Source: Silene conica (taxonomy: Eukaryota > Streptophyta > Magnoliopsida > Caryophyllales > Caryophyllaceae). Taken from it: DNA of 64,000 nucleotides. The position numbers and the translations under genes were made by a program. The notes beneath the pieces are model-generated. The model searched no databases and was not told the DNA's origin. It saw only the letters and a program-made list of their open reading frames with translations. Positions 34,560 to 47,400 of the stretch are shown one piece after another. How positions within the stretch are numbered: the stretch's first letter is position 1; each line of letters opens with the position of its first letter. Location: NCBI GenBank assembly GCA_029255685.2, contig CM055314.2, positions 4,978,399 through 5,042,398 of the forward strand, read 5' to 3'.

Positions 34560-37500
34560 ATGGGAAAGTCGTCGTCGTCTTCGTGTTTGAAGTTGGTAGC
34601 ATGCGGCAGCAACACCGCCGCTACTGATTCTGATGATGATCATCATCATATTCATCATCTTTCTCTCACTTCTACTGCTGCTGCTACTACTGCTACTACT
34701 ACTACTCAGGTTGCTTTCTTATTTATTTCATTTCCGGTATATATTTATATTCCATTTTTAGATAGATCTGTCTGATTTCTTCACTGTTCACTGTTCACTG
34801 TTCACTGTTCACCATTGTTTAATAAACATAAACATACATTCTAATTCGTCATTCAAATCTGATTTCCAGATCTGATTCTAACATCTCACTTTCATTTCAT
34901 TTGATTTCATTTGTTTGCAGAATAAGGCTTCCCCTGATAAACGTGGCTGGAGTTTTAGGAAGAAATCTTCTAGGCATATTCTTACTTCTGAACCTCCAAC
35001 CTCTGCAGATAAACCGTCTCCTAAAATCGTTACCACTGACTTTCAATCACCAGTTAAAACCACTACCACCGATGTTGATAAACTTGCTCAACACTCTACT
35101 TTAGAATACGATGACGATGAGAAGCCAAAGCTACCTAAAACACTTGATGCACTTCCCGAACCTCCTTCCAAACAACTTGATGCACTTGCCGAACCTCCTT
35201 CTAAACCACTTGATGCACTTCCCAATGCCGAACCTCTTTCTGAACAAATTCAAGTTACTCACCTGCTACTGCCTTCAAACGACACTACAAATCGATCCTC
35301 CGATGACTCTGTCATGCTTCTGGAAAATCCGAGTTTTGAGCCGCCTGTTGATTTAGGTACAGTTACCGAATCAGTGATTTCTGCGGGAGTTTCAGAAGAT
35401 TATGCTGATGCCTCCGTCTCTGTGGATGAGCCTGTTGCTATTACTCTTCAGGCATTAATAAGAGGATTTCTGGTATGTATATGTTCCGAAACACATGATG
35501 TGTGTTTTCATCTGCTGGGCATTTCACCTTATATCAGGCCTGCATTACTTGTTGATTGATTATCTTTTCACTATTATGTTGACAGACTCGACAACAATTT
35601 TTGCATTTAAAGAATGTTGTTATGCTCCAAGCTGTTATTCGGGGGCACCTGGTGCGCAGGAATGCCCTTGAAACTCTCCATTGTATCCGAGGCATTGCAA
35701 AGGTTCAAGCACTTGTACGTGCTCAGAGTTCAAAGTCATTGGTAATTCTCTTGTTATATTTTAGTCACCCATTTCGGTAATAATTACTTATTGCTGTGAG
35801 TGCAATTGTAGTTGTAGCGTAATCTTACATTTACTTTTTTGCATTTGATGATGTAATTCTCTTCCTCATAAATCAGCTGAACCTTTTTGGGAATTCCAAT
35901 GACTACTGGCAGTTATATATGCGATGTCTTTTGGGGCGTTGTCGTAACACATAAAATGCATAACCCTCCTGAGGGGATTGTATGGTGGATGGGTGTCTTC
36001 TTAGCTTTGAAAAGCAGGCCTTGGGCGTGTTTAAGCCCAAAGCTCTGTGTATAGCTAGCCAAAACGCCTCAGTGTGCCTTGTCTAGAGGTGTGTAGTACA
36101 GAGTACTACACAGTTTCAAAAAAGAAAAAGTTCTTCAGGTTCTATTAGAGTCTTACTATAACCTTCTCCTTGGCACATTTTCCTTAAAGTTTACTTCTTT
36201 ACATGTTAGCCCTCTCTAAATGCAAAAAAAAGGAAATATTGCACAAAACTTGTTGTGTGCCTCGTGTCTATATGGGGCAGGTCGCAGGCGGCACGGCTTG
36301 GTGCTTTGTCTCTTCAGGACCTCTTTGCCTTGGTGCACCTCACACCTATTTCAAGTTAGTGTTGTAGTTCTTGCACAGGCTGGGTTCTCTCTATTGGATG
36401 TGTTTCCATTGCGTCCACTCCTAGGTTTATGATCTGATGGATTGTCGGGCTAGCCTAAAAGAAGATAATGTTTGCTCTAAGCTGCTTGAATTGGCGTTGC
36501 CAAAAAAATATCATGTGATTCATGTCTAATAAGTGTGTTCTTTGAAGTTGCCAAAAAAATACGGAGTATTTGGGTGTTCTTTGTGTACTTATTGCATCTG
36601 CTAGTCATTGATATAGCCCAAAAAAACGTGTGTTTCAGGACCAAAATTATATAAAGAGTGAAGGAAGATTTTCTACTGCAAAGCTGCTTAAGAATAGTTT
36701 TGCACGCCAGGTAAACTATGTAAAGTGTCCTTTTGCTGTCTTACACCAGACTTCATCAGTTATCTGACATTAGCGTTTCTCGTTTGTTTTTTTGGAAAAT
36801 GATTTATGCTTTGTTCTTTAGCTGATGGAGTCAACACCGAAACCAAACACTGTGAACATCAGATGTGATCCATTCAGCCCCAACTCTGCCTGGGCTTGGC
36901 TGGAGAGGTGGATGTCTGTCACATCTGCTGAACTTGAGAAGGTTAATCAGGTTGAGCCACGTCAATCAGAAGCTGATATTGAGCTTTCATCAAGGTCTCT
37001 GTCAGACTCATTTGATTCAAAGTCCATCGTGGATGAGATTAAGAAAACAAGCGAAGCAAATCATGTCGTGGACCCCGTTGATTCTCAGTCATCTCCTCCT
37101 TTCGTTGTGGAGAAGGAGCAGCCTGTCGTTGTGGAGGAGCAACCTGATGATCATATGGCAGAGGAAATTTATGATAGTGTGAATTCTGTAAAGATGGATG
37201 CTCTTGTAAATGTAAGTTCTGACTCACACATAGAGCCTTCATCCCTTCCAGATGAAGCTGCTACAGAGATCCAACAGGCTAAGCTTTGTGCAAAGCGCTC
37301 AGCATCGGAAGAGCTCAATGGCGAGGGAAAGAAGCTAATATGTGGATCAAGGAAGGCTGGTCATCTAGAAGTTGAGGCTGCTACATTTTCATCTCCGGAA
37401 GAAACTTGTATGAGAACTAGTGAGCCTAGTGTTGTAGGAGTTGATGTGCCTTCTGATCCCCGAATTATTGTTGCCGGGTCTGAATGTGGTACTGAACTTT

Positions 37501-38806
37501 CAATTACTTCCACACTCGATTCCCCTGATAGGTGTGAGCTTGAAAATGCACAACCTGAGCTGCAAGTCAAGATTCCGGAGATGTCTGTTGGTTGCGAAAC
37601 CAACCCCATGTGTGATGTAAGTTCTGAGACCACCCAGCAGGAAGAGGTCCATGAGCTCCCGGGTTATTTGTCTGTTAGCGAAGTTGTGGCAAATGTCTTG
37701 CCTGAGCTGGAGCAGAAATCTGAGATAAGAGGGTCAGATGAGTCGATGAAATTCCCAAGTGTTGTTTCTGATGTTATTGAGGAAAAAGAGCAGAAAGAAG
37801 TCATAAGTGAACAGGATGCCTGCTTAGAACATGTGATAGGGCTTCCAGCAGAAAAATCATCCCCTGTAACTTCTCCAAGAAGTCATATGACTGTGCCGGA
37901 ATCTCATGGGACTCCTTCCAGCGAAGTGTCAGTTAAAGATAAAAGGAACAAAATTGGTAGAAGTGGGTCCAGTACAAAACGTAGTTCCCTATCTGCAGGT
38001 AAGAGATCTTCATCAAATCCAAATCTGGAGTCGGGATCAAGAAGTAGTGTTGAGCATTTGGCAAAAGATCATAAAAGTGGCAGGAGGAGAAACTCTTTCG
38101 GGTCAACAAAATCTGATGCTGATCAGGAGCCTAGAGACAGTAATAGTAATAATTCTGTACCAAGCTATATGCAAGCCACCAAATCTGCTAAAGCGAAAGC
38201 TCATTCCCCTAGATCTAGCCCAGATTTCCATGATAAGGAGGTCAACTCTAAGAAGAGACCATCATTATCTGGTGCTGGTGGGAGGCAGGGCTCTCCTCGT
38301 GTTCAACGTTCACCTTCTGAAGCAGTGCAGGGTGCAAAAACTAATGGTTCCCATCCTTCTAACGGTAAGTTTTAGATTCATTTCGCACAAATTCTCATGA
38401 GATGGTTCTGGATAAGATGTTCAGAAGACTGACCAATATTACTCCCATCGTTTATTTATTTATTATTATACGGACTAGTTTTTAGGGCCATTTCTTTAAT
38501 GCCCCTAACAGAGGGATAATGTTGCATACATCCACGTATGTGGACCCCCACCGTCTATTTATTTTGGAAGGGAAGCCGAGGATTTTCTAGTTATATGCAG
38601 ATTAGATTAGAGGGGAAATCCTTTAGCCAAGGGTCTCATCGTTAGTGAAATCACGAAGTGAAGTTCTTTTTCTTCTTGAAGTTTTAATTAGTAATTAATT
38701 ATCATTAGATGTACTCCTCCTTGCACCATTTTATGTCTTCTGGTGCAGAATGGATTTTTTTTTAACGGAACTGTTCCTTTTCACAGAGAGGAAATGGCAA
38801 AGGTGA
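34560..38806 (+). CDS. IQD32: IQ-domain (IQD32-type) protein (830 aa, six exons)
   Basis: Exons: 34560-34709, 34921-35472, 35586-35741, 36639-36710, 36822-38364, 38787-38806; 2493 nt in frame. IQD proteins are plant calmodulin-binding scaffolds, several of which bind microtubules. The N-terminus MGKSSSSSCLKLVACGS and the SPDKRGWSFRKKSSRH block match the IQD31/32 group. Tandem IQ motifs lie at about residues 224-268 (ITLQALIRGFLTRQQF and MLQAVIRGHLVRRNALETLH), split by intron 2 between the L and T of the first, where IQD genes commonly have an intron. A long acidic low-complexity middle and a basic Ser-rich C-terminus with PSYMQATKSAKAKAHSPRSS (DUF4005-like) follow. The last exon is only 20 nt and supplies the ending NERKWQR. 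His and Thr runs occur in exon 1. The exact paralogue is inferred. Confidence 0.9.
34781..34815. repeat. TTCACTG tandem repeat in IQD intron 1
   Basis: About five copies of TTCACTG follow the first exon by 75 bp. Simple slippage repeat. Confidence 0.85.
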
Positions 38807-39923
38807 GAGGTGTAAATGAGGAAAAGGGAATATGCAAGTATGCTAGTAGCATCATTGTTCAACGTGGTACCTGGATCATTCAACCGAGTGTTTTAGATTG
38901 GTTTGCGAGATTAACAATTCTCCATTAGAAATTGATTTGTTTCTTCTTGTGTACATTATAGTTACACTGTAATTTTTATACTGTGTTTTATTTTGAGAGT
39001 TTGGAACATCAGGGATTGCGTATGTTTTTGATGACAAAATTTCTTCTGTTGTGAATTTGTGACCGTATTGATTTTGGAATGTAGTCGCAATGAGGTGAGT
39101 CTGGTTCTCTTGCAATGAGAAATCATAAAGAGTTGCTCCTGCAGATTATTGTGCTTAAAAAGGCCGGTCATCCGAAATGTAATCTACAAGTCAAAATATT
39201 CGGGCAGACTATAGTGCCTACTCTGGTTTTGAAAGTTTGACAATTTGGATGAAAATGGAGAGGCTGAATTTCTGCAACGAGTTGGGTTGTGGGGGAGATG
39301 GAGAGTAAATCTAGATTGAAATCCTTTTGATATGTAAAACTGTGAATCAAAGTAATGAAAGTTTGGGGAACATTTGTGGTGCATGCTCCCTTTCCGTGCT
39401 ATAATCGAAAGTTGTAAACAGTAACACTAAAATTTGAGAGAGACGGAGATTATTTCTTCGTATCTTTTATTTGTATTTCGTGACCCTTTTGTCATTGATT
39501 GTATCATAGTAGTTTTGTACCTATTTACATAATAAATATATTTATTTTATCTTTAATTATGATTTGTACCCATTTTATTACTTTTAGTACCACTTTTTCT
39601 TAAATTTGTACAATGAGTCTCTCAATAAGTTTATTTAAGAGGCGGTCTCTCAGAAGATCTATTGTTTTTTTAAAAAAATATTCAGGCTATTCTATTTGAC
39701 TGCAATTTAAAGGCCTCTATGAACAATTTAACTGAGTATTCAATATTTTATTATATATATAATTATTTTGGACAAAAATTTGTATGTATTAGTTATGACA
39801 ATATGTGGAGGAAAGTGAAAAGGAGATAAAATGGGAAGTCGCAAATTATTATCATAAATGATGGATAAATATGGAAATTGGAATATTTATGTGAATTTGC
39901 ATTTTAGAAATGTGGAACATTAT
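38807..39923. other. IQD 3' flank and intergenic DNA
   Basis: The 3' UTR of the IQD gene probably occupies the first few hundred bases. A GGTCTCTCAGAAGATCT motif near 39640 belongs to the short repeat seen near 6290 and 15755. No other gene supported. Confidence 0.4.
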
Positions 39924-40367
39924 GGCCCTGTTTGGTAAACAGCGGATTAATATTGGCAGAAACAGATTTAAAAAGCAGATTTGACTAGCAGAATGATTTA
40001 ACGGATTTGACTAGTAGATTTATTTAGCAGAATTATTTTAGAGGTGTTTGGTAATTAGCAGTTTAAATTAACAGATTGTCTAGAATCTTTGTAAAATGAC
40101 ATATGAGGATATGAAAAAATTATTTATTAAATATATAAAAGGAATGTTAGTATTTTATTAAGAGGGCAAATAAGTCAATTTTTCTTTCTAATATGCTAAT
40201 CCAATATGCTGGTAGGAGCAGCATTGTAAAATAGCATATTGGACCCCAATATACTATTTCAATATGTCATTAACCAAACACCCTAAATAGCATATTGGTT
40301 GGTCAAACATGCTAATTGCCTCAAATATGCTAATTTTTCTGCAATATGCTGTTTACAAAACAGCGCC
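39924..40367. mobile_element. TIR element of about 444 bp
   Basis: GGCCCTGTTTGGTAAACAGC at the left is mirrored by GCTGTTTACAAAACAGCGCC at the right; both sides carry TAT, possibly a 3-bp duplication. Repeats such as AATATGCT and AGCATATTGG fill the interior. The ends resemble those of the Tourist-like elements at 20800 and 42853. Confidence 0.6.
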
Positions 40368-40580
40368 TATGACTTTTATGGGAAGTGGAGCTCTGGAAGG
40401 AGTAATATTTTTGTATTCTCTTGCTTGGAAAAATGATTTATCCGCGTTTTATTATTATTATTATTATTTTTTGGAAGGATATGTGCAGCTATCATATAAA
40501 AATGACAAAATAAGAGTTTACATAAAATTGGTGGGTAGCCGAGATACAAACTGAGCTACCACCCCTTAGCTACAGCAAAA

Positions 40581-42191
40581 CTAAGCCGAGTAAAAATGTA
40601 CGCAGCCATCCGCGCCCCTGTGAATTCGCTTCAGCAAGACAACAACATCCGAACCCAGCTCCCCAAGCGAAGAGAAAGAGAAAGGAAGGAAACCATAACC
40701 TGCAGCCGCACAGCGATCCCTGTACTTAGCACACTTGCGCCGAGCCGCATCAGCAACAACCCGACCAGGTACAAAATCGGTCATCCCAGTCTGAGTCAGA
40801 GGGGAGGACCCAGTCAAATCAATACACACATCACGCCCCCTGTCCCACGAATAAAGAAGCAAATTCGCAGGGCAAAGAGTACCGCCATGTCCATCGAACA
40901 AACCAATGTCAACCTCCTTACCTGCCGAAATCCCAGACCTATAGCAGATGTCCAATAGAGTATCCCTGACAAGGTTATGATGATGCTTAACCCCAACAGT
41001 ACCAGCATAAGAGACAACGTGATCCCCAAAAACATCCTCAGCAAAACCCGAGAGCAAGCAGAGCAAGGCCCAGGTACTAGAGATGATCGTTTGCGGGCTT
41101 GGGCCGGACACGGCCGGGCCACCTTGAGAAAAAGTGTCCGGCGGGCCAATTTTTTATGTCCGTGCCCGCTAAAACGAGTTTGTTGAAGTTGTCCGTACCC
41201 GCCCGTTATAAGTTGGCGGGCCTGTCCATGGGCCGCCGGACTTTAAAACATAAGAGTAACGAACTTAAAAATGATGTATAAATATCTCAAAAATCCCAAT
41301 ATAGAAAATATTTATGCGACAAGAAAATGTGTTATGCTAATATTGCTTTCATAAGCATAACAAAGAGGGCAAAAAAAGTAAAAAGCGAGTAAGTTTATGG
41401 GTGGATTTCTCATTTCATTATTATTTTCGTTATTAATTTATTTGGGTATGAGATTATTACATAGACTTAATAGTTAATTAGTTTAGTAAATAATATACAT
41501 AAAGTAAAAATTACGTTATGAGCTTTAGCGGGCCTAGCGGGTTGTTCACGAACATTTTTACTTAGTCCATACCCGCCCACTAATTTAGCGGGCCGAGTTT
41601 TCCTTGTCCATTAACCATTTATTTTAATATTTTTCATGACCAAGCCCGCTCAAATAGCGGACAGGACGGGCCGGACTGGACGGGCTAGCCCGGACATGAT
41701 CAGCTCTACCAGGTACCAAGAAAAGTGGAACACCTAGCCTATACCCAAGCAGACAACGGTAGATCCTCCTGTTCATAGTATGCCCCAACCTAGAGATAGG
41801 AACCGCTCTCAACCAATCAGAAGAGTGAGCCCTATGCTGAGATTTCCACAAAGCCACCTGACGCGGGATAAGGAGAAAACCGACTCCGAAGAAGCAGCAA
41901 CCGTCAATAAATAAATATCTGTCAATTTCTTCATAAGTTTGGGGGCAGCAATTTCACTAGGGTTACCAAAAAAATCAGAACCAGTCGTCTCCGAGAACAC
42001 TCGCAAGGCATCGGTGAAAGAAGGGTCATGGTCAATGATACCAGAAGGCCGCAAGAGCTTAGCCTGCAATTCAGCAGACTGCAAACGGGAAGCCAAGAAC
42101 ACATAATGTAGCACATCCCCGCCGCATAAATACCAAGTCCGCCTAAATGAAAGGGAAAGTAGCAAGGCGCCACTGCCACCCCCCAAACCAA
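40581..42191 (-). pseudogene. Retroelement-derived ORF, C-terminal region, broken
   Basis: Minus-strand frames carry, in order, FLASRLQSAELQAKLLRPSG, TDALRVFSETTGSDFFGNPS, APKLMKKLTDIYLLTVAA, SDWLRAVPISRLGHTMNRR, CSACSRVLLRMFLGI-type sequence, VRDTLLDICYRSGISAGKEV, LTGSSPLTQTGMTDFVPGR and GYGFLPFSFSSLGELGSDVV. I recognise this as a C-terminal region common in plant proteins labelled reverse-transcriptase-related; the exact clade is uncertain. A frameshift separates the HLGGLGIYAAG and GDVLHYVFLASRLQ parts, another lies in the middle, and a 631-bp element interrupts it at 41078-41708. It is decayed and not expected to make protein. Confidence 0.65.
41078..41708. mobile_element. hAT-like element (631 bp) with 8-bp target-site duplication
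   Basis: The direct repeat CCAGGTAC sits at 41070-41077 and 41709-41716. The ends TAGAGATGATC and GATCAGCTCTA are imperfect inverted repeats, and the subterminal DNA is rich in GGGCCGG/CGGGCTAGCCCGG. It splits the retroelement pseudogene, so it inserted later. No transposase ORF. Confidence 0.88.
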
Positions 42192-42202
42192 GGCCCAGAC
42201 GC

Positions 42203-42236
<34 letters not shown>

Positions 42237-42241
42237 GGTGT
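42203..42241. repeat. ATT microsatellite
   Basis: About eleven ATT units run directly beyond the retroelement pseudogene. Confidence 0.9.
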
Positions 42242-42852
42242 TGTTATTATTTTAGGGGCTCTTGTTTAAAAAGATAACAAGTAATTAGAAAAATAAAGTA
42301 TGAAGTTCTAACTCCATATCTTAGGCGTCGTTTGTATCATTTCTTAGAAATGAAATGGATTAGAATGAGAAATCGTAGTAGTATGACGTTCTAACTCCAT
42401 ACCTAAAGGGGTGGTATGTGATTCCAGGGGTGTTGGGTGGGATGAGAATTCGGATGGATTCTAACTCTTCCAAAATGTGTTAACCAAACACTAGAATATT
42501 TAAAATCTATTCAACTTCATTCTAAACCACCCAACCAAACACCTTATTATAAGGGGAAAAATTGTATGGAGTAGTTAGTTATTGGTAAGATGGTTAAATT
42601 ATAGGGTGAAAAATGAAGATGACTAATTGATGTATAGTAAGTCTTGCTTAAGACGAGTATTATTCGTCTTAAACTTAACACGAGTCAAATACCAGCAAGT
42701 GAGGTAATAAAGACAAATTTTTTTGTCATCTACTAGGTGACAAATAGAGTAATTTGGTATGTATTTGATCTGTGTTACACTTAAGAGCGATAATAACGAA
42801 TTAAAATGAGGTCACGGTCAAACCATAGTGGGGAGTGGAGGTAAGATTGTAA
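42242..42852. other. Intergenic DNA including a MITE at 42633-42815
   Basis: AAGTCTTGCTTAAGACGAGT begins the MITE and CTTAAGAGCGATAATAACG ends it, with GAGTCAAATAC / GTATTTGATCTG internal arms; a relative lies at 52688-52850. No gene. Confidence 0.5.
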
Positions 42853-43523
42853 GGCCCTGTTCTTTTGGACTTCAAGTCACTTAATTTAAGTTCACTTCAG
42901 ATCCTATAAGTTCAGTTCAGTTCAGTTCAGTTCCTATAAGTTCAGTTCAGTTCCTATAAGTTCAGTTCAGTTCAGATCCTATAAGTTCAGTTCAGTTCAG
43001 TTCCTATAAGTTCAGTTCAGTTCCTATAAGTTCAGTTCAGTTCAGTTCAGTTCCTATAAGTTTAGTTCAGTTCCTATAAGTTCAGTTCAGTTCCTATAAG
43101 TTCAGTTCATATAAACTCAATTAAGAAAAGTTATATACGGAGTATTATTTTTAACAACTGATACAAACATTTCGCTTTAATTATTCGATACACGTCATCT
43201 ATAAAAAAACAACTCATTAATAATTTACTCATCTTTTACTCTCTAATTAATGCCAAATTATCATCCTCATTAATGCCAAAAAACAACAACTCATCATACG
43301 ACGCCCTCACCCTCACCAATTGTCTCTCCCATTAATCAGTTTCTTCATCATCATTGTTAGAGAAAATAAATGGTTAGAGAAATTTGTAATAGTGAATTAT
43401 TTTTTATCGTAATGTAATTGTAGTATAATGTATGAACTATGAACAAATCATTATATATAAAGTTGAAAATATTTTAAACTACCTTGTGTTTTAGAATAAT
43501 TTTTTATCAATGTAATCTATTGG

Positions 43524-43575
<52 letters not shown>

Positions 43576-43986
43576 CAACAACAATAAGAACAAGAATAAC
43601 AATAATAACAACAACAATAACAATAATAATAATAATAATAATAATAGTAATAGTTAACTTAAATTAAAATAAAGTTAATTAAGTTCGGATTTTATACGTT
43701 CAGTTCAGATCCTATAAGTTAAGTTCAGTTCAGATCCTATAAGTTCAGTTCAATTCAGTTCCTATAAGTTCAGTTCAGTTCCTATAAGTTCAGTTCAGTT
43801 CAGTTCAGTTCCTATAAGTTCAGTTCAGTTCCTATAAGTTCAGTTCAGTTCAGTTCCTATAAGTTCAGTTAAGTTCAGTTCCTATAAGTTCAGTTCAGTT
43901 CCTATAAGTTCAGTTCAGTTCAGTTCAGATCCTATAAGTTCAGTTCAGTTCAGTTCAGTTAAGTTTCAGTCCAAAAGAACAGGGCC
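42853..43986. mobile_element. Tourist-like element (1134 bp) filled with TTCAGTTCAGTTCCTATAAG repeats
   Basis: GGCCCTGTTCTTTTGGACTT and GTCCAAAAGAACAGGGCC are terminal inverted repeats, flanked by TAA (42850-42852, 43987-43989). Between them two blocks (about 42897-43110 and 43690-43970) are made of CAGTTCAGTTCCTATAAGTT units in the same orientation, and an AAT microsatellite lies in the centre. No transposase ORF. The TIRs match the 223-bp MITE at 20800-21022. Confidence 0.85.
43523..43655. repeat. AAT/AAC microsatellite in the Tourist-like element
   Basis: A run of about sixteen AAT units is followed by mixed AAC/AAT units and a second AAT run. Confidence 0.9.
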
Positions 43987-44431
43987 TAAGAAGAATGAGA
44001 GAGAAGTGAGAGGGGTGAATGAATAATAATGGGAATTGAATAAATAAATAAATAAAAGAAAGGAAAAAGAGAAGTCGTAGTGGAAAGAGTAGGAGAAGAG
44101 AATTAAGAGCAGTAATAGTAATACTAATAAGGCTGATATCGCTGACCAGTCTCCTCTGCTCTCTCTCTTCTTATTCTCTCTCTCCTCCTCCTCCTCCTCC
44201 TTCTTCTTCCTCTTCTTCCCTTCTTCTTCCCTCGAGGCACTCCCTTCTTATTCCCTTGCCTTCATCTTTCCTTCCGATCAACATAAGCTTTCTCTATTAT
44301 TCATTCATTCTATTACTACAACCTGTCATTTCTTATTCAATTGGAATTACTTACATAAATATTAAATAGATAGATAGATAGATAGGGTTGACTTGAGTTG
44401 CCGTCTTCTTAGACAATCAATCAATCAGTCA

Positions 44432-44473
44432 ATGAATTTGATGAAGATGAAGTTGATTACAAGAAGGTGTTAG
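44432..44473 (+). promoter_or_regulatory. Upstream ORF in the leader of the SERK/BAK1-type gene
   Basis: ATG at 44432 opens a 13-codon frame (MNLMKMKLITRRC) that stops at TAG 44471-44473, two bases before the main ATG at 44476. Two more in-frame ATGs lie inside. If this part of the leader is transcribed, the short uORF could reduce or condition translation of the kinase. The leader also has a GATA repeat at 44368-44384. Confidence 0.5.
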
Positions 44474-44475
44474 AA

Positions 44476-47400
44476 ATGGTGAAGGCGTGGTTGTTGTGCT
44501 TCATCATCACTTGCTGCTGCTCCTGCTGCTACTTGTTTGGATCTGTCTCTTCTAATGCTGAAGGTTCAATCATCTTTCTGCTTTTTTAATTATTCTTCAT
44601 TCAATTGTATGCATATTTAATGTATGTATGTTCTACTACTACTGCTACTGCTGCTACTAACAGGTGATGCCCTCAACTCCCTTCGAGTCGCTTTGAATGA
44701 TCCAAATGGAGTCTTACAGAGTTGGGATCCTACCCTTGTCAATCCCTGCACTTGGTTCCATGTTACCTGCAACAGCGACAACAGCGTTACCAGAGTGTAT
44801 GCTTTGCTTTTTTTAACCATTCCTCCTTTTTCTTTTTCACAAATTCTCATTGAAGACGGACCAATTCCTTCTTTTTCACAAATTCTCATTGAAGACGGAC
44901 CAATTCCGTCTCATCAGGAAGACGGGTCAAAATGTCACCATTTCAAAATGTCACCATTTTAAGACAAATGTGACCATGTGAAAAAACAACCTGTGAACTT
45001 AGAAATTTGTACCGGTTACATTTGGCGTTAAGGGAGGGAAAGGGAGGGGAGGGGGAAGGAGGGAAGAGAAAGGGAGGGGAGGGAAGGGGAAGGCAAATGA
45101 AAGAGGTGTTCGGATACAATTTCCTTCCAAATCTCTCTTATTGTGAAGAGATTTTGATTTGCCTTAGAGGAGAGAAAATGTATCCCTTTAAATCTCTCCC
45201 CCCTCCATTTCCCTCCATCCTTGTTTGCTATCAAAATAAGAGATTCTAAATCCCTAAAATGTTAACATTTGGCCCGTCTTCTTGAGGAGACGGAATGTCA
45301 CCGTCTTCTACAAGTTGTTCTTTTTTAATCATTCTTTCATTTCTGCTCGCTCAGTGATCTTGGTAATGCTAACTTGACCGGTCAACTTGTTACTGCCCTC
45401 GGTCAGCTTCCCAATCTTCAGTACTTGTAAGAACCCCCCACCCTCTTTTTCCTTTACATTCGTTCGTTCATTCATTCACTCACTATCTACTCTTGAAGTA
45501 TTCTTATTAGTTATTATTATTATTTACAGGGAACTTTACAGCAATATCATCAGTGGTCCTATTCCCTTTGAACTCGGAAATTTAACCAATTTAGTCAGCT
45601 TGGATCTCTACCTTAACAATCTCACTGGCCCTATTCCCGACACACTCGGCAAGCTTCAAAAATTGCGTTTCTTGTATGATTTTTTTGTACATTCTTCCTT
45701 ATCATCTTCCCCCCTTCCATCCTCTCTACTTTCAGATTAACACTTTCTCTCCTCTCTATCTTATGGACACCCGATAGGCGGCTGAATAACAACTCCTTGT
45801 CAGGAGAAATACCAAGATCATTAACAGCTATCGGCACTCTCCAAGTCCTGTCAGTACTCAACTCATTAGCTCTATTCACTAACTATGCTTCATTGCTTCA
45901 CATTACAATTTCTAGTTTTCTGTATCATATAAGGCTCGTATATCATTCTCTTTTTTTCTTCGCTATTCAAATGCAGTGATTTATCATACAATAATCTATC
46001 AGGAACGGTTCCTGTCAATGGCTCTTTTTCACTGTTTACCCCCATAAGGTCAAATGCCTTCTCTTCATTGCCTCAATATGAAATCTCCATTGTTTTGAGG
46101 TGATGTAACTGTTTGTTTTTGGCTGCTGTCATGTTTCTTGTTTCCAGTTACCATGGCAATGTCAACTTGAAAATGCCACCAACGCCAACGCCTCCCCCGA
46201 TTCAAACGCCATCAGGTTCATCTTCAAGTATGTCATTTTCTATGTCTCGAGACTCTCAACATCCACACCACCCAAGTTGCAGACTTTATTCCCTATTTCC
46301 TACGAATTATTTTATTGTAAAATTCATTTTGCTTCCCTAATTCCTACATCATGCCTTGTTTTCTCAAATTCTTGCACTTGTTCGCCCTTCTCATATATCC
46401 CCCCGGTTTCGTACTCCGTATCTGTTTGATGCGTGCACTTGTTCAAGTAATGAATTTTGGTTTCTCACAACAAATTTGGGTCCTTGTATCTTTTTCAGCT
46501 GGTAGGCAAGTACTATATATATTGTACACGTACTTCTTTTGTATCCTTTGTCACTCGAAAACATAATGCTGGTGGTTAATATACCTTAATTGTGTTTTGC
46601 ATTAACTATAGTGTAAACCATAAAATTTCAAAACCTGCAATAATAATTAAAGAGGCACAAAAATAATACGGAAAACAAGATTTTTATTGAAAGATTGAAG
46701 GTTACAATTTTCGTAACTCTCTTGATTCCATCTCTAAGGGTTTTGATAGGGTTTTGATAGTACTACGAGAGTCTTATCGACTTAATCTCGTAGGGGAGGA
46801 TGGGGTCGTTTTGTGACTTATTACATCTTACCTACAATTTGTTAGTAGGAAGATGGGGTCGTTTGACTTAGTCCATCTGCTCTCCTCTAACCCTAGAGTC
46901 AAGGTCTTTATTTATAGTGAAATGGCTTGAAGGACAAGGAACAATATTCTAGAATATTTTAATTATTTCCTAAGATATTATCACAATATTTATTGATAAT
47001 TATCTCGAAATATTAAAGATACACTAAAAATTAAATAGATACCAAAATTCAAAATTCAAAATTCAAAATTTTGGTGTCGACAAATGCCCCCTCGAGACTA
47101 GTTGTAGAGATTTGATGTTAGCTGCAACTTTGTCTCGAAACTTGCTATTAAACTTGATCCTTGGAGAATGGGGATGAAGAGCGAAAATTGTCCCACCGAG
47201 CGTGCCAATTTGTAAACCATAAAATTTCAAAACCTGCAATAATAATTAAAGAGGCACAAAAATAATACGGAAAACAAGATTTTTATTGAAAGATTGAAGG
47301 TTACAATTTTCGTAACTCTCTTGATTCCATCTCTAAGGGTTTTGATAGGGTTTTGATAGTACTACGAGAGTCTTATCGACTTAATCTCGTAGGGGAGGAT

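Noticed and set aside
40596-41281. Plus-strand frames over the retroelement pseudogene and hAT-like element
   Set aside because: Shadows of the minus-strand retroelement frame and of CGGGC-rich repeats.
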